From contig CP021371.1 of assembly GCA_002600635.1 (NCBI GenBank), forward strand, positions 2,049,001 to 2,113,000: a stretch of DNA of 64,000 bases, read 5' to 3'. Made by a program: the position numbers and the translations under genes. The notes beneath the pieces were generated by a model. That model worked only from the letters and a program-made list of their open reading frames with translations, was not told the DNA's origin and searched no databases. The DNA is from Rhizobium sp. ACO-34A (GTDB taxonomy: Bacteria; Pseudomonadota; Alphaproteobacteria; Rhizobiales; Rhizobiaceae). The first letter of the stretch is position 1, and the number at the start of each line of letters is the position of its first letter. This document shows, in pieces, positions 29,309-40,031 of this stretch.

Positions 29309-29638
29309 TTATACCGAAAAGCTGGTGCCGCAGCCGCAGCTTGCGACCGCATTGGGGTTGTTGATCTGGAACGACTGGCCGAGCAGGTTATCGACGAAAT
29401 CGACCTCCGAGCCGGTCATATAGGCGATCGACATCGAATCGATCAGCAGCGTCGCGCCGTTCTTGGTGACGACGATGTCGTCATCCTGCGGTCCCTTGTC
29501 CAGTTCGAACTTGTAGGAAAAGCCGGAACAGCCGCCGCCTTCCACCGAAATGCGCAATGCGCTCTTGTCGGCTTCGCTGGCGACGATTGCGGCGATGCGC
29601 TTGGCAGCAGCATCCGAAAGGGTAACGGTTTCGTCCAT
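29309..29638 (-). CDS. erpA: Iron-sulfur cluster insertion protein (HesB/IscA type)
   Basis: The protein has 109 residues, with the three conserved cysteines of A-type carriers: GGGCSGFSY and the C-terminal CGCGTSF. It delivers [4Fe-4S] or [2Fe-2S] clusters to apoproteins. ErpA and IscA cannot be separated with certainty from sequence, and ErpA is the usual call in rhizobia. It is co-directional with xthA (4 bp gap) and divergent from dgt. Confidence 0.9.
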   Translation of the reverse strand: MDETVTLSDAAAKRIAAIVASEADKSALRISVEGGGCSGFSYKFELDKGPQDDDIVVTKNGATLLIDSMSIAYMTGSEVDFVDNLLGQSFQINNPNAVASCGCGTSFSV

Positions 29639-29846
29639 CTTCTATGTCCTCCTGACGGGTTCAAGGCCCGCGGGTTGGCAACCGGAAACGGAGGAGCTTC
29701 AAACGCGGGACACGAAAGATTGAGACTTTCGCGAAGGGGAATGAAGCTTATGTATCCGACATTCGCTAAACTCAGCCTTGCCGGCTGATTTGCTATAGGT
29801 ATGAAGGCTGCGCAATGGCGTCAATGGGCTGCAGGCAGGACAAGCA

Positions 29847-31064
29847 ATGACGATTGACAGAAGTGCCCTTGGTTTCGGCTCCGGCGAGCGGGCGGTTTAT
29901 GCCACCGATCCCTGGACCACGAGAGGGCGTTTGTTTCCCGAGGGTGGAAGCCCCACGCGCTCCGATTTCCAGCGCGACCGCGACCGCATCGTTCACACGA
30001 CCGCCTTTCGTCGCCTGAAGCACAAGACCCAGGTCTTCATCGGGCCGGATGGCGATCACTATCGTACGCGGCTTACCCATACGATCGAGGTGGCGCAGGT
30101 TGCCCGCGCGCTCGCCCGTGCATTGAAGCTTGACGAAGATCTCGCCGAGGGCGTGGCGCTGGTTCATGATTTCGGCCACACGCCCTTCGGTCACACCGGC
30201 GAGGACGCGCTGGACGAGGTGCTGAAGCCCTATGGCGGCTTCGATCACAATGCCCAGTCCTTGCGCATCGTCACCAAGCTGGAACGACGTTACGCCGAGT
30301 TCGACGGTCTCAACCTGACCTGGGAGACGCTCGAAGGATTGGTGAAGCACAACGGTCCGCTGCTGACCAGGGACGGCGAGGGGACCCGAGGCCCCGTGCC
30401 GCAGCCGATCCTCGACTATTGCGAGATCCACGATCTGGAGCTTGCAAGCTATGCCGGTCTGGAAGCCCAGGTCGCGGCAATCGCCGACGACATCGCCTAT
30501 AACACGCACGATATCGATGACGGCTTGCGCTCGGGCTACCTGACCTTCGAGATGCTGGAAGACGTGCCTTTCCTCGCGGGCCTGATGCGCGAGGTGCGCG
30601 ATCGGTATCCGCATCTCGACGAGGACCGCTTTACCCATGAGATCATGCGCCGGCAGATCACCCGCATGGTCGAGGACGTCATCGGCGTTGCGCAGGAGCG
30701 GTTGAGGGAGGTTCGCCCGATGAGTGCTGCGGACGTGCGTGCCGCCGATCGCACCATGGCCACCTTCTCGGACGAAATGGCCGAGACCGACCGGCAGATC
30801 AAGAAGCTGCTATTCAGCCGCATCTATCGCCACCCCGACATCATGCGCATCCGTGCCGGTGCGGCCCAGATCGTCACCGATCTCTTCCGCGCCTACATGA
30901 CGGACCCGGGCCTGATGAAGAGCCACTATTGGGTGGATCACATCGCCGGCCTCAATTCGCAGGCAAAGGCGCGGCATGTGGGCGACTATCTCGCGGGGAT
31001 GACGGACACCTATGCGCTGCGTACCCACAGGGAGTTGTTTGACCACACTCCCGATTTGCGATAG
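29847..31064 (+). CDS. dgt: Deoxyguanosinetriphosphate triphosphohydrolase-like protein
   Basis: The protein has 405 residues, preceded by AGGACAAGCA. An HD domain carries the metal ligands [16 protein letters not shown] and [13 protein letters not shown], with NAQSLRIVT after it. Such dNTP triphosphohydrolases cut dNTPs to nucleosides and tripolyphosphate and adjust dNTP pools. It is of the shorter type-2 group common in alphaproteobacteria. It starts a long plus-strand housekeeping series and lies 65 bp before argS, its usual rhizobial neighbour. Confidence 0.92.
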   Translation: MTIDRSALGFGSGERAVYATDPWTTRGRLFPEGGSPTRSDFQRDRDRIVHTTAFRRLKHKTQVFIGPDGDHYRTRLTHTIEVAQVARALARALKLDEDLAEGVALVHDFGHTPFGHTGEDALDEVLKPYGGFDHNAQSLRIVTKLERRYAEFDGLNLTWETLEGLVKHNGPLLTRDGEGTRGPVPQPILDYCEIHDLELASYAGLEAQVAAIADDIAYNTHDIDDGLRSGYLTFEMLEDVPFLAGLMREVRDRYPHLDEDRFTHEIMRRQITRMVEDVIGVAQERLREVRPMSAADVRAADRTMATFSDEMAETDRQIKKLLFSRIYRHPDIMRIRAGAAQIVTDLFRAYMTDPGLMKSHYWVDHIAGLNSQAKARHVGDYLAGMTDTYALRTHRELFDHTPDLR

Positions 31065-31129
31065 GCACCCCCTCGATTTCTTTCAATTTGCCAGGCCTCC
31101 CGGTCGAGCGCCTGCGTCAGGTAAACGTC

Positions 31130-32890
31130 ATGAACCTCTTCGCCGATTTCGAAACGAGAATTAAGAACGCGCTCGAACAGATCGACAGCATCAAGGAAAA
31201 GCGCGAAACCCTCGATTTCAGTCGCATCGTCGTCGAACCGCCGCGCGACTCGAGCCACGGCGATGCGGCGACCAATGCCGCCATGGTTCTGGCCAAGGGC
31301 ATAGGCACCAATCCGCGCGCGCTGGCCGAAGTGATCGGCGAGAAGCTGAAGGAAGATGCCGACATCACCGAGGTGACCGTCGCCGGCCCCGGCTTCATCA
31401 ATATCCGCCTGTCCACCGGCTACTGGCAGCGTCTGCTGTCGACCATGATCGCCGAAGGTACCGATTTCGGCCGTTCGTCGCTCGGTAAGGGCCGCAAGGT
31501 CAATGTCGAATACGTATCCGCCAATCCGACCGGTCCGATGCATGTCGGCCATTGCCGCGGTGCCGTCGTCGGCGATGCGCTGGCCAATCTTCTGGCCTTT
31601 GCCGGTTTTACGGTCGACAAGGAATATTACATCAACGATGCCGGCGCCCAGATCGATGTGCTGGCGCGTTCGGTCTTCCTGCGTTACCGTGAAGCGCTCG
31701 GCGAGGAAATCGGCGAGATCCCCTCGGGTCTCTACCCGGGCGATTATCTCGTTCCGGTCGGGCAGGCGCTGGCTGAGGAATATGGTGTGAAGCTGCACCA
31801 GATGCCGGAAGAAGACTGGATGGCGATCGTCAAGGAACGCGCCATCGACGCGATGATGGCGATGATTCGCGAGGACCTCGCGATGCTGAACGTCCATCAC
31901 AACATCTTCTTCTCCGAGCGCACGCTGCATGCCAACGGCGCTGCCAAGATCCGCACCGCGATCAATGACCTGACCTTCAAGGGACATGTCTATCGCGGCA
32001 CGCTGCCGCCGCCGAAGGGCCAGTTGCCGGAAGACTGGGAAGACCGCGAGCAGACGTTGTTCCGCTCCACCGAGGTCGGTGACGATATCGACCGTCCACT
32101 GATGAAGTCGGACGGCAGCTACACCTATTTTGCCGCCGACGTTGCCTACTTCAAGGACAAGTTCGATCGCGGTTATTCCGAGATGATCTATGTGCTCGGC
32201 GCCGACCATGGCGGCTACGTCAAGCGTCTGGAAGCGGTCAATCGTGCAGTTTCCGAAGGCAAGTCGAAGCTCACCGTGCTGCTGTGCCAGCTCGTCAAGC
32301 TCTACCGCGAGGGCGAGCCGGTGAAGATGTCCAAGCGTTCGGGTGATTTCGTCACCCTGCGCGACGTGGTGGAAGAGGTCGGTCGCGATCCGGTCCGCTT
32401 CATGATGCTGTACCGCAAGAATTCCGAACCGCTGGACTTCGATTTCGCCAAGGTGACCGAACAGTCCAAGGACAACCCGGTCTTCTACGTGCAGTATGCG
32501 CATGCCCGCTGCATGTCGGTCTTCCGGCAGGCGCGTGAAGCATTCCCGGATCTGGACATCGACGGTCTCGACTTCGCGTCAGCGGTGGAAGGCCAGATCA
32601 GCGATCCGGCCGAGCTGCAGCTCATCGCCAAACTTGCCGAATATCCCCGGATTATCGAGGCTGCAGCCCTTTCCCAGGAGCCGCACAGGCTTGCTTTTTA
32701 CCTCTACGATCTGGCAAGTTCGTTCCATGCTCACTGGAACAAGGGCAAGGATTCGCCCGAATTACGTTTTGTTAACGATAAACATCGACAATTGAGCATC
32801 GCCAGGCTTGGGCTGGTGCATGCTGTCGCGTCTGTTCTGAAGTCCGGATTGTCCATAACTGGCACTGAAGCTCCGGTAGAAATGCGATAG
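31130..32890 (+). CDS. argS: Arginyl-tRNA synthetase
   Basis: The protein has 586 residues from [17 protein letters not shown]. An in-frame start at 31088 is rejected because the ArgRS N-terminal domain begins here. Motifs are [16 protein letters not shown] (HIGH type), the KMSKS-like [13 protein letters not shown], and the DALR anticodon-binding domain at the end. It charges tRNA-Arg. It lies between dgt and the SPOR gene, a conserved alphaproteobacterial order. Confidence 0.97.
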   Translation: MNLFADFETRIKNALEQIDSIKEKRETLDFSRIVVEPPRDSSHGDAATNAAMVLAKGIGTNPRALAEVIGEKLKEDADITEVTVAGPGFINIRLSTGYWQRLLSTMIAEGTDFGRSSLGKGRKVNVEYVSANPTGPMHVGHCRGAVVGDALANLLAFAGFTVDKEYYINDAGAQIDVLARSVFLRYREALGEEIGEIPSGLYPGDYLVPVGQALAEEYGVKLHQMPEEDWMAIVKERAIDAMMAMIREDLAMLNVHHNIFFSERTLHANGAAKIRTAINDLTFKGHVYRGTLPPPKGQLPEDWEDREQTLFRSTEVGDDIDRPLMKSDGSYTYFAADVAYFKDKFDRGYSEMIYVLGADHGGYVKRLEAVNRAVSEGKSKLTVLLCQLVKLYREGEPVKMSKRSGDFVTLRDVVEEVGRDPVRFMMLYRKNSEPLDFDFAKVTEQSKDNPVFYVQYAHARCMSVFRQAREAFPDLDIDGLDFASAVEGQISDPAELQLIAKLAEYPRIIEAAALSQEPHRLAFYLYDLASSFHAHWNKGKDSPELRFVNDKHRQLSIARLGLVHAVASVLKSGLSITGTEAPVEMR

Positions 32891-32955
32891 TATCGTCACC
32901 ATTTTCCCACATTGCACTGGCAAGCGTTTTGTCGCGTAAGTGAGTGGAAGTTGTA

Positions 32956-35784
32956 ATGGTACAAAAGCAAGCAGCCTACAGCAGCCGATATGGCAATGAC
33001 AGCTTTGCGGACGACGATCCGTTGGCTGAACTTGCGCGTATCGTCGGCTTCGAGCCGGCGGAGCCTCAGGCTTCCGCCCCGGCCGCGCGCGTGTCTCCGT
33101 CCGACGAAGATCACTTCAATCTTGAAGACGAGCTGCTGCGCGAATTCGAGGTCTATGATGCTCCTCAGCCGGTAGAGCCGGTTGTCGCGCGTGCCGATCA
33201 GGCGCCGGCGGTTCCGCCGGCTCCCCGCGTGGAAAACACGTATCGCGAGCCGGAAGTTTCTCCGTCCTACTCCGCGCCTGAACCCTCCTACGATAGCTAT
33301 CGGGAAGAGCCGTCCTTCGATGTGGATCTGGCCGATGAGCTTGAGCTTGCGGTTTCCGAGCCGGAAGAAGAGGCTTATTGGCAGCCGGCCGCTCCCGTAG
33401 TCGTTCCGGCCCCGGCGGTCGCTCCCGCTCCTGTGGCTTTTTCTGCTCCGGAGCCGGAAACCGCTCCGCGCTTTCGTCTTCCTCTTGCCAATTTCTCGAC
33501 GGCCCCGTCTGTGCCGGCAGTCAGCCATGAGCAGCCGGTCGCCTCCGTTGCCGTCGTTCCGCCGCAACCGGCCGCGCCTTCCAGAGTTGAGGTCGACGAC
33601 TTCTCGCTCGATGACTTCGGGCTTGAAGCCGAGCTGCCGGAAGAGAATTTCGACTGGTCTCCGGCTGAGCAGGTCGCCGCACCTGTCGTCGCTGAGCCGG
33701 TGAAAGCTGCCGCCAAGCTCGATGATTTCTTCGGTTTCGATGACTTGATCGCGGAAGCCGACGCAGGAAGGTCGCACATTGCCCAGCCAGCACCGGTGGC
33801 TCCTGCCGCGCCGGTCGCTCGCGCCGAGCCGTCGTTCACCTTCTCCTTTGCCGATGATCTAGCGGCAGACGAGGAAAAGAAACCGACACCTGCCGCGGTC
33901 CCTGTTTCTTCGGTTGCGTTCGCGCCTCGGCCCGCCGCAGCGCCGGTCATATCCGCGCCTGTACGTCAGTCCATCGAGGAAGAGGCGTTCGATCCCTTCG
34001 CCGATGCTGAATTCGATCTCCAGCTCGATGACATCGAACTCGATCTTTCCGACATTGATGCCGATGCCGACATGCGTCCCGCTCGTGCCGCAGCTCCGGC
34101 GCCCGTCGCTGCGGTTGCGCCGCGTCCGCAGGCGGTCGTTCAGCCCGCGCGGACGGTAGAGCCGACCTTTGCTGCGGAACCTGTACGTGCGGTGCCTCAG
34201 CCGCGTGCGCCGGAACGCGCAGTCGTCGAGCCGTCGTTTGACATGAGCGACGAGCCGCTGCCTTTCGATCCGACGGAAATCGCCGAACAGGAAGAGCATC
34301 CGGAATTCGTCACTGAGATGGAAGTGCCGGAAGTTCCGGTTCCGGAAGCCAAGGAGCCGCCGGCAGCTTTCCATCACGACTACGATCTTGACCTCGATAC
34401 CGAGCTTGCCTCGCTGTTCGAGGAGGCCGCGGCTCCGGCTCCCGTCGCTCCCTCGCGGGTTCAGTCGGGTGCTCCTGTCGCTGCCGCAGCTGCAACGGTT
34501 GCCGCAACTGCGGCGGCTGCGCCTGCAAGGGGTCCCGTTGCCGCACATCAGGCACCGCTCGATGACTTCGATGCTTTCGAACGGGCGCTGGAAGAAGATT
34601 TCCGCCGCACCCTGAGCAAGCCCGAGGAATACCGGGGAAATAACGCCTCTGGTCGCATCAACATTCCGCTTGAGCCGCAGGAAGGCATCGCTGCCGCACG
34701 CAGCTCGACGCGCCGGCTGCTGTTGACGGGTTCCGCCGTTGCGGTCGTTCTCCTGCTTGGCGCAGGCGGGCTTTATGCCTGGTTCAGCGGTTCGAGCGTT
34801 CCGGGTATCTCATCCGGCACTCCGCCGGTCATCACCGCCGACAAGGAGCCTGTCAAGGTCGTTCCGGAAGACCGGGGCGGCAAGTCCGTTCCGAACCAGG
34901 ACAAGGCCGTCTACGACCGGGTCGCTGGCGCTGGCGTCGAGGAGCCGAAGCAGCAGAGCCTGATTTCCTCCAGCGAGGAACCGGTCGACGTTGTCCAGAA
35001 GACGCTGATCCCGGAAACGCTTCCGCTGGAAGGCGAAAACGACGGTGATACCATGGGCACTCCGGTCGGCGAGACCGAGGATCCGCGTCTGTTGCCGTCG
35101 GGGAACCAGACGGAAGATCAGGCTGAAGCCGATGGCGATCAGACGACGATCACGCCGCGCAAGGTGCGTACGATGATCGTCCGTCCGGATGGCACTCTCG
35201 TCGCGCAGGAAACTTCCGCCGAACCGGCACCGGTTCAGCCGGCTGCTACCGAACCCAAGTCTGCGCTTGCTGCGCCGACGTCGGGACGTGTCCAGCCGAC
35301 AGAAACGGCTGCTCCGGCCGCAACGCCCGCTCCTGCGAAGGAAGTGGCACCGGTTACCGAAACGGCGGCTGCCGTTCCGACCGCGCGGCCTGCTGCACCC
35401 GCCGCAAGCCCGGCGACCAAACCGGCAACCGCCGCAGTTCCGGTAGCGCCTGCCGCCCCGGCAAAGCCGGTTGCCACTGAAACGGCGGCAGCAACTCAAG
35501 CTCCGGCCGAACCTGCGCCGGCTCCTGCCGCAGCGGCCCCCGGCAGCTACTTCATCCAGGTCGCTTCGCTTCCTTCCGAAGCCGAGGCGGAGAAGTCCTA
35601 CAAGAGCATTTCGGGCAAATTCGCGAGTGTCGTCGGTGGTCACGCCTACGAGATCAAGCGGGCCGAAATCGCCGGCAAGGGTACCTACTACCGCGTCCGT
35701 ATCTCGGCCGGCAGCAAGGCCGACGCCCAGTCGCTTTGCGAGCGTTACAAGGCTGCCGGCGGAAGCTGCCTGGTCACCAGGTAA
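32956..35784 (+). CDS. SPOR-domain membrane protein with long disordered region
   Basis: The protein has 942 residues. Residues 1-580 are cytoplasmic, acidic and rich in Pro, Ala, Val and Glu, with repeated DDF/DxD patches. A single membrane helix follows at about 585-607 (LLLTGSAVAVVLLLGAGG). A second Pro/Ala/Thr-rich linker spans 610-855. A C-terminal SPOR domain (about 862-942, SYFIQVASLPSEAEAEKSY) binds denuded septal peptidoglycan. The topology suggests a cell-division or wall-growth protein. The gene lies between argS and nagZ, the usual place in Rhizobiales. Partner proteins are unknown. Confidence 0.88.
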   Translation: MVQKQAAYSSRYGNDSFADDDPLAELARIVGFEPAEPQASAPAARVSPSDEDHFNLEDELLREFEVYDAPQPVEPVVARADQAPAVPPAPRVENTYREPEVSPSYSAPEPSYDSYREEPSFDVDLADELELAVSEPEEEAYWQPAAPVVVPAPAVAPAPVAFSAPEPETAPRFRLPLANFSTAPSVPAVSHEQPVASVAVVPPQPAAPSRVEVDDFSLDDFGLEAELPEENFDWSPAEQVAAPVVAEPVKAAAKLDDFFGFDDLIAEADAGRSHIAQPAPVAPAAPVARAEPSFTFSFADDLAADEEKKPTPAAVPVSSVAFAPRPAAAPVISAPVRQSIEEEAFDPFADAEFDLQLDDIELDLSDIDADADMRPARAAAPAPVAAVAPRPQAVVQPARTVEPTFAAEPVRAVPQPRAPERAVVEPSFDMSDEPLPFDPTEIAEQEEHPEFVTEMEVPEVPVPEAKEPPAAFHHDYDLDLDTELASLFEEAAAPAPVAPSRVQSGAPVAAAAATVAATAAAAPARGPVAAHQAPLDDFDAFERALEEDFRRTLSKPEEYRGNNASGRINIPLEPQEGIAAARSSTRRLLLTGSAVAVVLLLGAGGLYAWFSGSSVPGISSGTPPVITADKEPVKVVPEDRGGKSVPNQDKAVYDRVAGAGVEEPKQQSLISSSEEPVDVVQKTLIPETLPLEGENDGDTMGTPVGETEDPRLLPSGNQTEDQAEADGDQTTITPRKVRTMIVRPDGTLVAQETSAEPAPVQPAATEPKSALAAPTSGRVQPTETAAPAATPAPAKEVAPVTETAAAVPTARPAAPAASPATKPATAAVPVAPAAPAKPVATETAAATQAPAEPAPAPAAAAPGSYFIQVASLPSEAEAEKSYKSISGKFASVVGGHAYEIKRAEIAGKGTYYRVRISAGSKADAQSLCERYKAAGGSCLVTR

Positions 35785-35807
35785 GTATGGTCGTTCCGAA
35801 GTTTGAG

Positions 35808-35844
35808 AAAGAGGCGGAAACCCAAGGTTTTCGCCTCTTTTTTT
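35808..35844 (+). terminator. Terminator of the SPOR gene
   Basis: AAAGAGGCGGAAACC (35808-35822) pairs with GGTTTTCGCCTCTTT (35826-35840) with one G-T pair, followed by a T run. It is 24 bp past the stop, so nagZ probably has its own promoter. Confidence 0.85.
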
Positions 35845-35900
35845 GTGTATGACGCTCTGCAGCGCTTCGGCTTTGCAACCATCCCTTCTATGATTCGCCC

Positions 35901-36929
35901 ATGACCCAAGAATACGCCCCGGCGAAAGCCATGATCCTCGGCTGCAGCGGCCTGTCGCTGACTGCGGATGAAAAGTCCCTTTATCGCGACGAGCAGCCCT
36001 GGGGCTTCATCGTCTTCGCTCGCAATCTGTCGGAACCGGCGCAGATACGCGATCTCGTGGCGGAAATGCGTGACACCGTCGGCGGACGCAACGCGCCGGT
36101 TCTGATCGATCAGGAAGGTGGACGCGTACAGCGCATCCGCGAACCGATCGCGCCCCGTTATCCATCGGGTGCCGTTCTCGGAGAACTGTACCGCCGCGAC
36201 AGGACGCTCGGCTTGCGTGCGGCGTGGCTGATGTCGCGCCTTCATGCTTTCGATCTCCTGAAGCTCGGCATCAACGTCGATTGCCTCCCGGTGCTCGACG
36301 TGCCGGTTGAAGGCGCAAGCAACGTCATCGGCGACCGCGCCTATGGCACCGATCCGGTGACCGTCGGCGAGATGGGTGAGGCGGCGGCTGCGGGCCTGAA
36401 GGCTGGTGGCGTGCTTCCGGTAATGAAGCATGTGCCCGGTCACGGCCGAGGCATGGCGGACAGCCATCATGAACTACCGGTCGTCACGACGTCCCACGAA
36501 GATCTGTCGGCGCATGATTTTCCGCCCTTCCATCGGTTGCGCAACGAATTGATGGCGATGAGCGCGCATGTGGTATACTCCGCCATCGATCCGGATCATC
36601 CGGCATCGACGTCGAAAGTGGTGATCGACCGGATCATCCGCGGCGAGATCGGTTTCGATGGATTGCTCATGTCCGATGACGTGTCGATGAATGCCCTGAA
36701 GGGCACGATAGCCGAGCGCGCCGCCGCGATCGTTGCCGGTGGCTGTGATGTCGTTCTCCATTGCAATGGAGTGATGGACGAGATGCGCGCCGTTGTCGCC
36801 GCAGCACCCGTACTTTCCGGCAAGGCGAGGGCGCGTGCCGATGCCGTCGAGAAGGCCTTTGGCCTGGTCGACCTCTATGCCGAAGCCGATATCCGCAATG
36901 AATTCGATGGCTTGAGGGCGACCGCCTGA
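35901..36929 (+). CDS. nagZ: Beta-N-acetylhexosaminidase (peptidoglycan recycling)
   Basis: The protein has 342 residues with the family 3 glycosidase fold. LIDQEGGRVQRI and KHVPGHGRGMADSHHELP (the His-containing catalytic loop) and the nucleophile loop LLMSDDVSMNAL are typical of NagZ. It removes GlcNAc from anhydro-muropeptides in the cytoplasm. The stop codon overlaps the scpA start by one base. The ribosome site at the chosen ATG is poor. Confidence 0.93.
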   Translation: MTQEYAPAKAMILGCSGLSLTADEKSLYRDEQPWGFIVFARNLSEPAQIRDLVAEMRDTVGGRNAPVLIDQEGGRVQRIREPIAPRYPSGAVLGELYRRDRTLGLRAAWLMSRLHAFDLLKLGINVDCLPVLDVPVEGASNVIGDRAYGTDPVTVGEMGEAAAAGLKAGGVLPVMKHVPGHGRGMADSHHELPVVTTSHEDLSAHDFPPFHRLRNELMAMSAHVVYSAIDPDHPASTSKVVIDRIIRGEIGFDGLLMSDDVSMNALKGTIAERAAAIVAGGCDVVLHCNGVMDEMRAVVAAAPVLSGKARARADAVEKAFGLVDLYAEADIRNEFDGLRATA

Positions 36930-37798
36930 TGTCGCGAACCGGAGCCACGCCCCCGCCCACGGCGCGCAATTCGGCCTCCGGCGCTGGCCCGGCCACGCCG
37001 ATGGACCCGTTGTGGCAGGAAACCTCTGCCGAACGTCTGACGGGCGAACCGGCTCTGGTGATCGACGTCGCGGGCTTCGAAGGTCCGCTCGATCTTCTTC
37101 TGTTTCTTGCGCGCAACCAGAAGGTCGATCTTGCGCGCATCTCGGTGCTGGCACTGGCCGAGCAGTATCTGCAGTTCATCGAAAGCGCCCGGCGTATCCG
37201 TATCGAGCTTGCCGCCGATTATCTCGTCATGGCTGCCTGGCTTGCCTACCTGAAATCCCGCATGCTTATTCCGCAGCAGGCCAAGGATGACGGCCCTTCG
37301 GGCGAGGAAATGGCTGCAACGCTCGCCTTCCGCCTGAAACGTCTCGAAGCCATGCGCGAGGCTGCGACCCGCCTCATCAATCGCAACCGGCTTGGCCGGG
37401 ATGTTTATGCGCGCGGCGCGCCGGAACACGTGCCGACCCGCGTCGAGAATTCCTACGAGGCGACACTCTACGATCTTCTGACCGCCTATGCCGCCCTTCG
37501 CCAGCGGCAGGCGGTTACCCAGGTGACGATCGAGCGACGCAAGGTGTGGGCCCTGTCTGATGCCCGCGCCATTCTGACGCGCATGATCGGCGAAATCGGC
37601 GACTGGACAACGCTCGAGCAATATTTACTGCGCTATCTTGCCTCAGAAGAGGAGAGGGTGACCGCGATTGCCAGCGCCTTTGCCGCCTCGCTCGAACTTG
37701 TGCGCGAGGGCAGGCTGGAGATCCGTCAGGAAGGCGCTTTCCAGCCGATCTACATGCGCGGCGGTCCGCGCGCTACCGACCTCTCGTCGGTGGAATAG
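36929..37798 (+). CDS. scpA: Segregation and condensation protein A
   Basis: The protein has 289 residues. The kleisin N-terminal domain is clear (FEGPLDLLLFLARNQKVDLARI), and the C-terminal winged helix carries VTQVTIERRKVWALSDA. The first 45 residues are a Pro/Ala-rich extension. ScpA bridges SMC heads and binds ScpB for chromosome segregation. Its ATG overlaps the nagZ TGA, and scpB follows within 8 bp, so the three genes are translationally linked. Confidence 0.93.
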   Translation: MSRTGATPPPTARNSASGAGPATPMDPLWQETSAERLTGEPALVIDVAGFEGPLDLLLFLARNQKVDLARISVLALAEQYLQFIESARRIRIELAADYLVMAAWLAYLKSRMLIPQQAKDDGPSGEEMAATLAFRLKRLEAMREAATRLINRNRLGRDVYARGAPEHVPTRVENSYEATLYDLLTAYAALRQRQAVTQVTIERRKVWALSDARAILTRMIGEIGDWTTLEQYLLRYLASEEERVTAIASAFAASLELVREGRLEIRQEGAFQPIYMRGGPRATDLSSVE

Positions 37799-37806
37799 GG
37801 CGCGTG

Positions 37807-38544
37807 ATGGGCGAACCGCAGGATCAGGATCTCTTCGTGGACGAAGACGAGGCTTCGGATGCGCCGGCCCTGCCGAGCGCCGAGAGCCTGCGCCTGGAAA
37901 ACGAGGCCATGCGGATCGCCGAGGCGCTGGTGTTTGCCTCTGCCGAGCCTGTATCCGAAAACTTCATCGGTGACCGCCTGCCGCGCGGAACCGATGTCCG
38001 CGCCATCATGCTGCGCCTCAAGGATGACTATGCCGGACGCGGGGTCAACCTGCTGCAGGTCGATGACCACTGGGCCTTCCGCACCGCTGCCGATCTTTCC
38101 TTCGCCATCCGCAAGGACGATGCCGAGGCGAAGAAGCTGTCGCGCGCTGCTCTCGAAGTGCTGGCGATCATCGCTTATCACCAGCCGGTCACCCGCGCTG
38201 AAATCGAGGATATTCGCGGTGTCCAGACGTCGAAGGGTACGCTGGATGTGCTGATGGAGGCGGGCTGGGTGCGTTTTCGCGGCCGTCGTCGCACGCCGGG
38301 CCGGCCCGTAACGCTTGGCACCACGCGGGATTTTCTCGACCATTTCGGCCTTGAGGAACTGCGAGACCTGCCGGGTCTCGAAGAACTCAAGGGGGCAGGG
38401 CTGCTCTCCGGCCGCATTCCGCCCAACATCTCCGTACCGCTGCCAATCGGCAATGACGACCTCGCAGAGGACGAGGATCCCATCACCCAACTCGATCTTG
38501 AAGAACTCGGTCTCTTGACACCGGGCGGTGAAGCGGACGAATAG
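37807..38544 (+). CDS. scpB: Segregation and condensation protein B
   Basis: The protein has 245 residues from MGEPQDQDLFVDED. A GTG one codon earlier is possible. It contains two winged-helix domains (LRLENEAMRIAEALVFASAEP; LSRAALEVLAIIAYHQPVTR; VLMEAGWVRFRGRRRTPGRP). Acidic, low-complexity ends flank these. It dimerises and binds ScpA in the SMC condensin. It is co-transcribed with scpA. Confidence 0.92.
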   Translation: MGEPQDQDLFVDEDEASDAPALPSAESLRLENEAMRIAEALVFASAEPVSENFIGDRLPRGTDVRAIMLRLKDDYAGRGVNLLQVDDHWAFRTAADLSFAIRKDDAEAKKLSRAALEVLAIIAYHQPVTRAEIEDIRGVQTSKGTLDVLMEAGWVRFRGRRRTPGRPVTLGTTRDFLDHFGLEELRDLPGLEELKGAGLLSGRIPPNISVPLPIGNDDLAEDEDPITQLDLEELGLLTPGGEADE

Positions 38545-38643
38545 CATCATGTTTTGTTGGATGACGGGGTTTGCTTTGGGAATGCACGGTGACGGTTCGT
38601 GTTCGTCATGCGGTGCATCGGCGGCGGCCTTGCGGATGATGGC

Positions 38644-39750
38644 ATGAATTCGGTCGCGGTCGATGGTACAGAGGCAAGGCGAACGGCGGGGGTGACCTTT
38701 GCCGCCAGCCTCAGTTTTGAGGATATCCGCCACGGTTATCACGGCAAGGAGACCATTCGCGGTGTCTCCCTGACTGCCAAGGCCGGCGAGGTTCTTTGCC
38801 TGCTTGGCCCATCGGGGTCCGGGAAGACCACGCTTCTGAGGATCGCCGCCGGGATCGAGGTTCAGTCTTCGGGCCGCTTGCTGATGAACGACCGGGAAGT
38901 TGCCGGTCCTTCCGGCTTCGTTCCTCCCGAAAAGCGCGGCATCGGCTTGATGTTCCAGGACTTCGCGCTGTTTCCGCATATGAACGTGCTGGACAATGTC
39001 CGCTTCGGGCTGACGGCATTGCCGCCCAGGGAGGCGACGGCGGAAGCCATGATCGCGCTGGAGCGTGTCGGGCTTTCCCATTATGCCGAGAAATATCCCC
39101 ATGCGCTTTCGGGCGGCGAGCAGCAGCGTGTGGCGCTTGCCCGCGCCCTTGCGCCGCGTCCGGGCGTTCTCCTGATGGACGAGCCCTTTTCCGGCCTCGA
39201 TTCCCGGCTAAAAGACACCATTCGCGCCGATACGCTGGCGATCCTGCGCGAGACGCGGGCAACCGCTGTCGTGGTGACCCATGACGCCGAAGAGGCGATG
39301 CGCATGGCGGATCGGATCGCGCTGCTCAGGGACGGTCGCCTTGTGCAGGTGGGAACCTCGGACGATCTTTATCGTCGGCCGACCGATCTTTTTGCTGCCG
39401 CCTTCTTCTCGGAAATCAACGAGTTTTCGAGCGTCGTTCGTGGTGGGCAGGTCGAGACGCCGCTCGGAAAGACCGCAGTCTCGGGGATGCGCGAGGGGTG
39501 CCCGGTATCCGTTGCGGTCCGCCTTTCAGGCATTGTCGTGCACGAAGAGGGCGGTGAAATACCGGCGCGTATCCTGTCTAGGCGCTTTCTCGGCGTTGTC
39601 GAATTGCTGGAACTGGCGGTTCCCGGCACCGAGCGGCCGGTTCGTTCACGCATTCGTGCGGACGTTCTGGCGCCGGGATGCAAAGATGTCACGGTAACAG
39701 TGAATTCACAGGACATTTTCGTATTTGTAAAACGGGCTGAAACACCTTAA
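38644..39750 (+). CDS. ABC transporter ATP-binding protein, FbpC/PotA-like, no adjacent permease
   Basis: The protein has 368 residues from MNSVAVDGTEARRTAG. ATG 38608 is an alternative. Walker A is GPSGSGKTT, the signature is LSGGEQQR, Walker B is VLLMDEPFSGLD, and the H-loop is VVVTHDAEEAM. A C-terminal TOBE-like region follows (VGTSDDLYRRPTDLFAAAF onward). It resembles the ATPases of ferric iron, spermidine or sulfate importers. No permease or binding protein is nearby. It stands between scpB and tatA, an odd place that interrupts the usual order. Confidence 0.88.
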   Translation: MNSVAVDGTEARRTAGVTFAASLSFEDIRHGYHGKETIRGVSLTAKAGEVLCLLGPSGSGKTTLLRIAAGIEVQSSGRLLMNDREVAGPSGFVPPEKRGIGLMFQDFALFPHMNVLDNVRFGLTALPPREATAEAMIALERVGLSHYAEKYPHALSGGEQQRVALARALAPRPGVLLMDEPFSGLDSRLKDTIRADTLAILRETRATAVVVTHDAEEAMRMADRIALLRDGRLVQVGTSDDLYRRPTDLFAAAFFSEINEFSSVVRGGQVETPLGKTAVSGMREGCPVSVAVRLSGIVVHEEGGEIPARILSRRFLGVVELLELAVPGTERPVRSRIRADVLAPGCKDVTVTVNSQDIFVFVKRAETP

Positions 39751-39783
39751 ATCGGTGGGACACGCAAACAAGGAGTGACAGTA

Positions 39784-39981
39784 ATGGGTTCTTTTAGCAT
39801 GTGGCACTGGCTGATCGTATTGGCCATCGTCCTGTTGCTGTTCGGTCGTGGCAAGATCCCGGAACTGATGGGTGATGTTGCCAAGGGCATCAAGAGCTTC
39901 AAGAAGGGCATGTCCGACGAAGAGGCTGACAACCAGGCTCCGGGCAAGACGGTCGATCACAAGGTCGAAGAGACCAAGTAA
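39784..39981 (+). CDS. tatA: Twin-arginine translocase subunit TatA
   Basis: The protein has 65 residues from [21 protein letters not shown], with AGGAG eight bases before ATG. One membrane helix, the [20 protein letters not shown] amphipathic helix and an acidic/basic tail are all standard. It forms the Tat pore and opens the tatABC operon. The CpdB-like protein of this window has a Tat signal and is a likely client. Confidence 0.95.
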   Translation: MGSFSMWHWLIVLAIVLLLFGRGKIPELMGDVAKGIKSFKKGMSDEEADNQAPGKTVDHKVEETK

Positions 39982-40031
39982 GCGCGTTACGGCCGCTTGT
40001 CGGTCTCTGATATGGCTTCGGGAGCCTTTTG

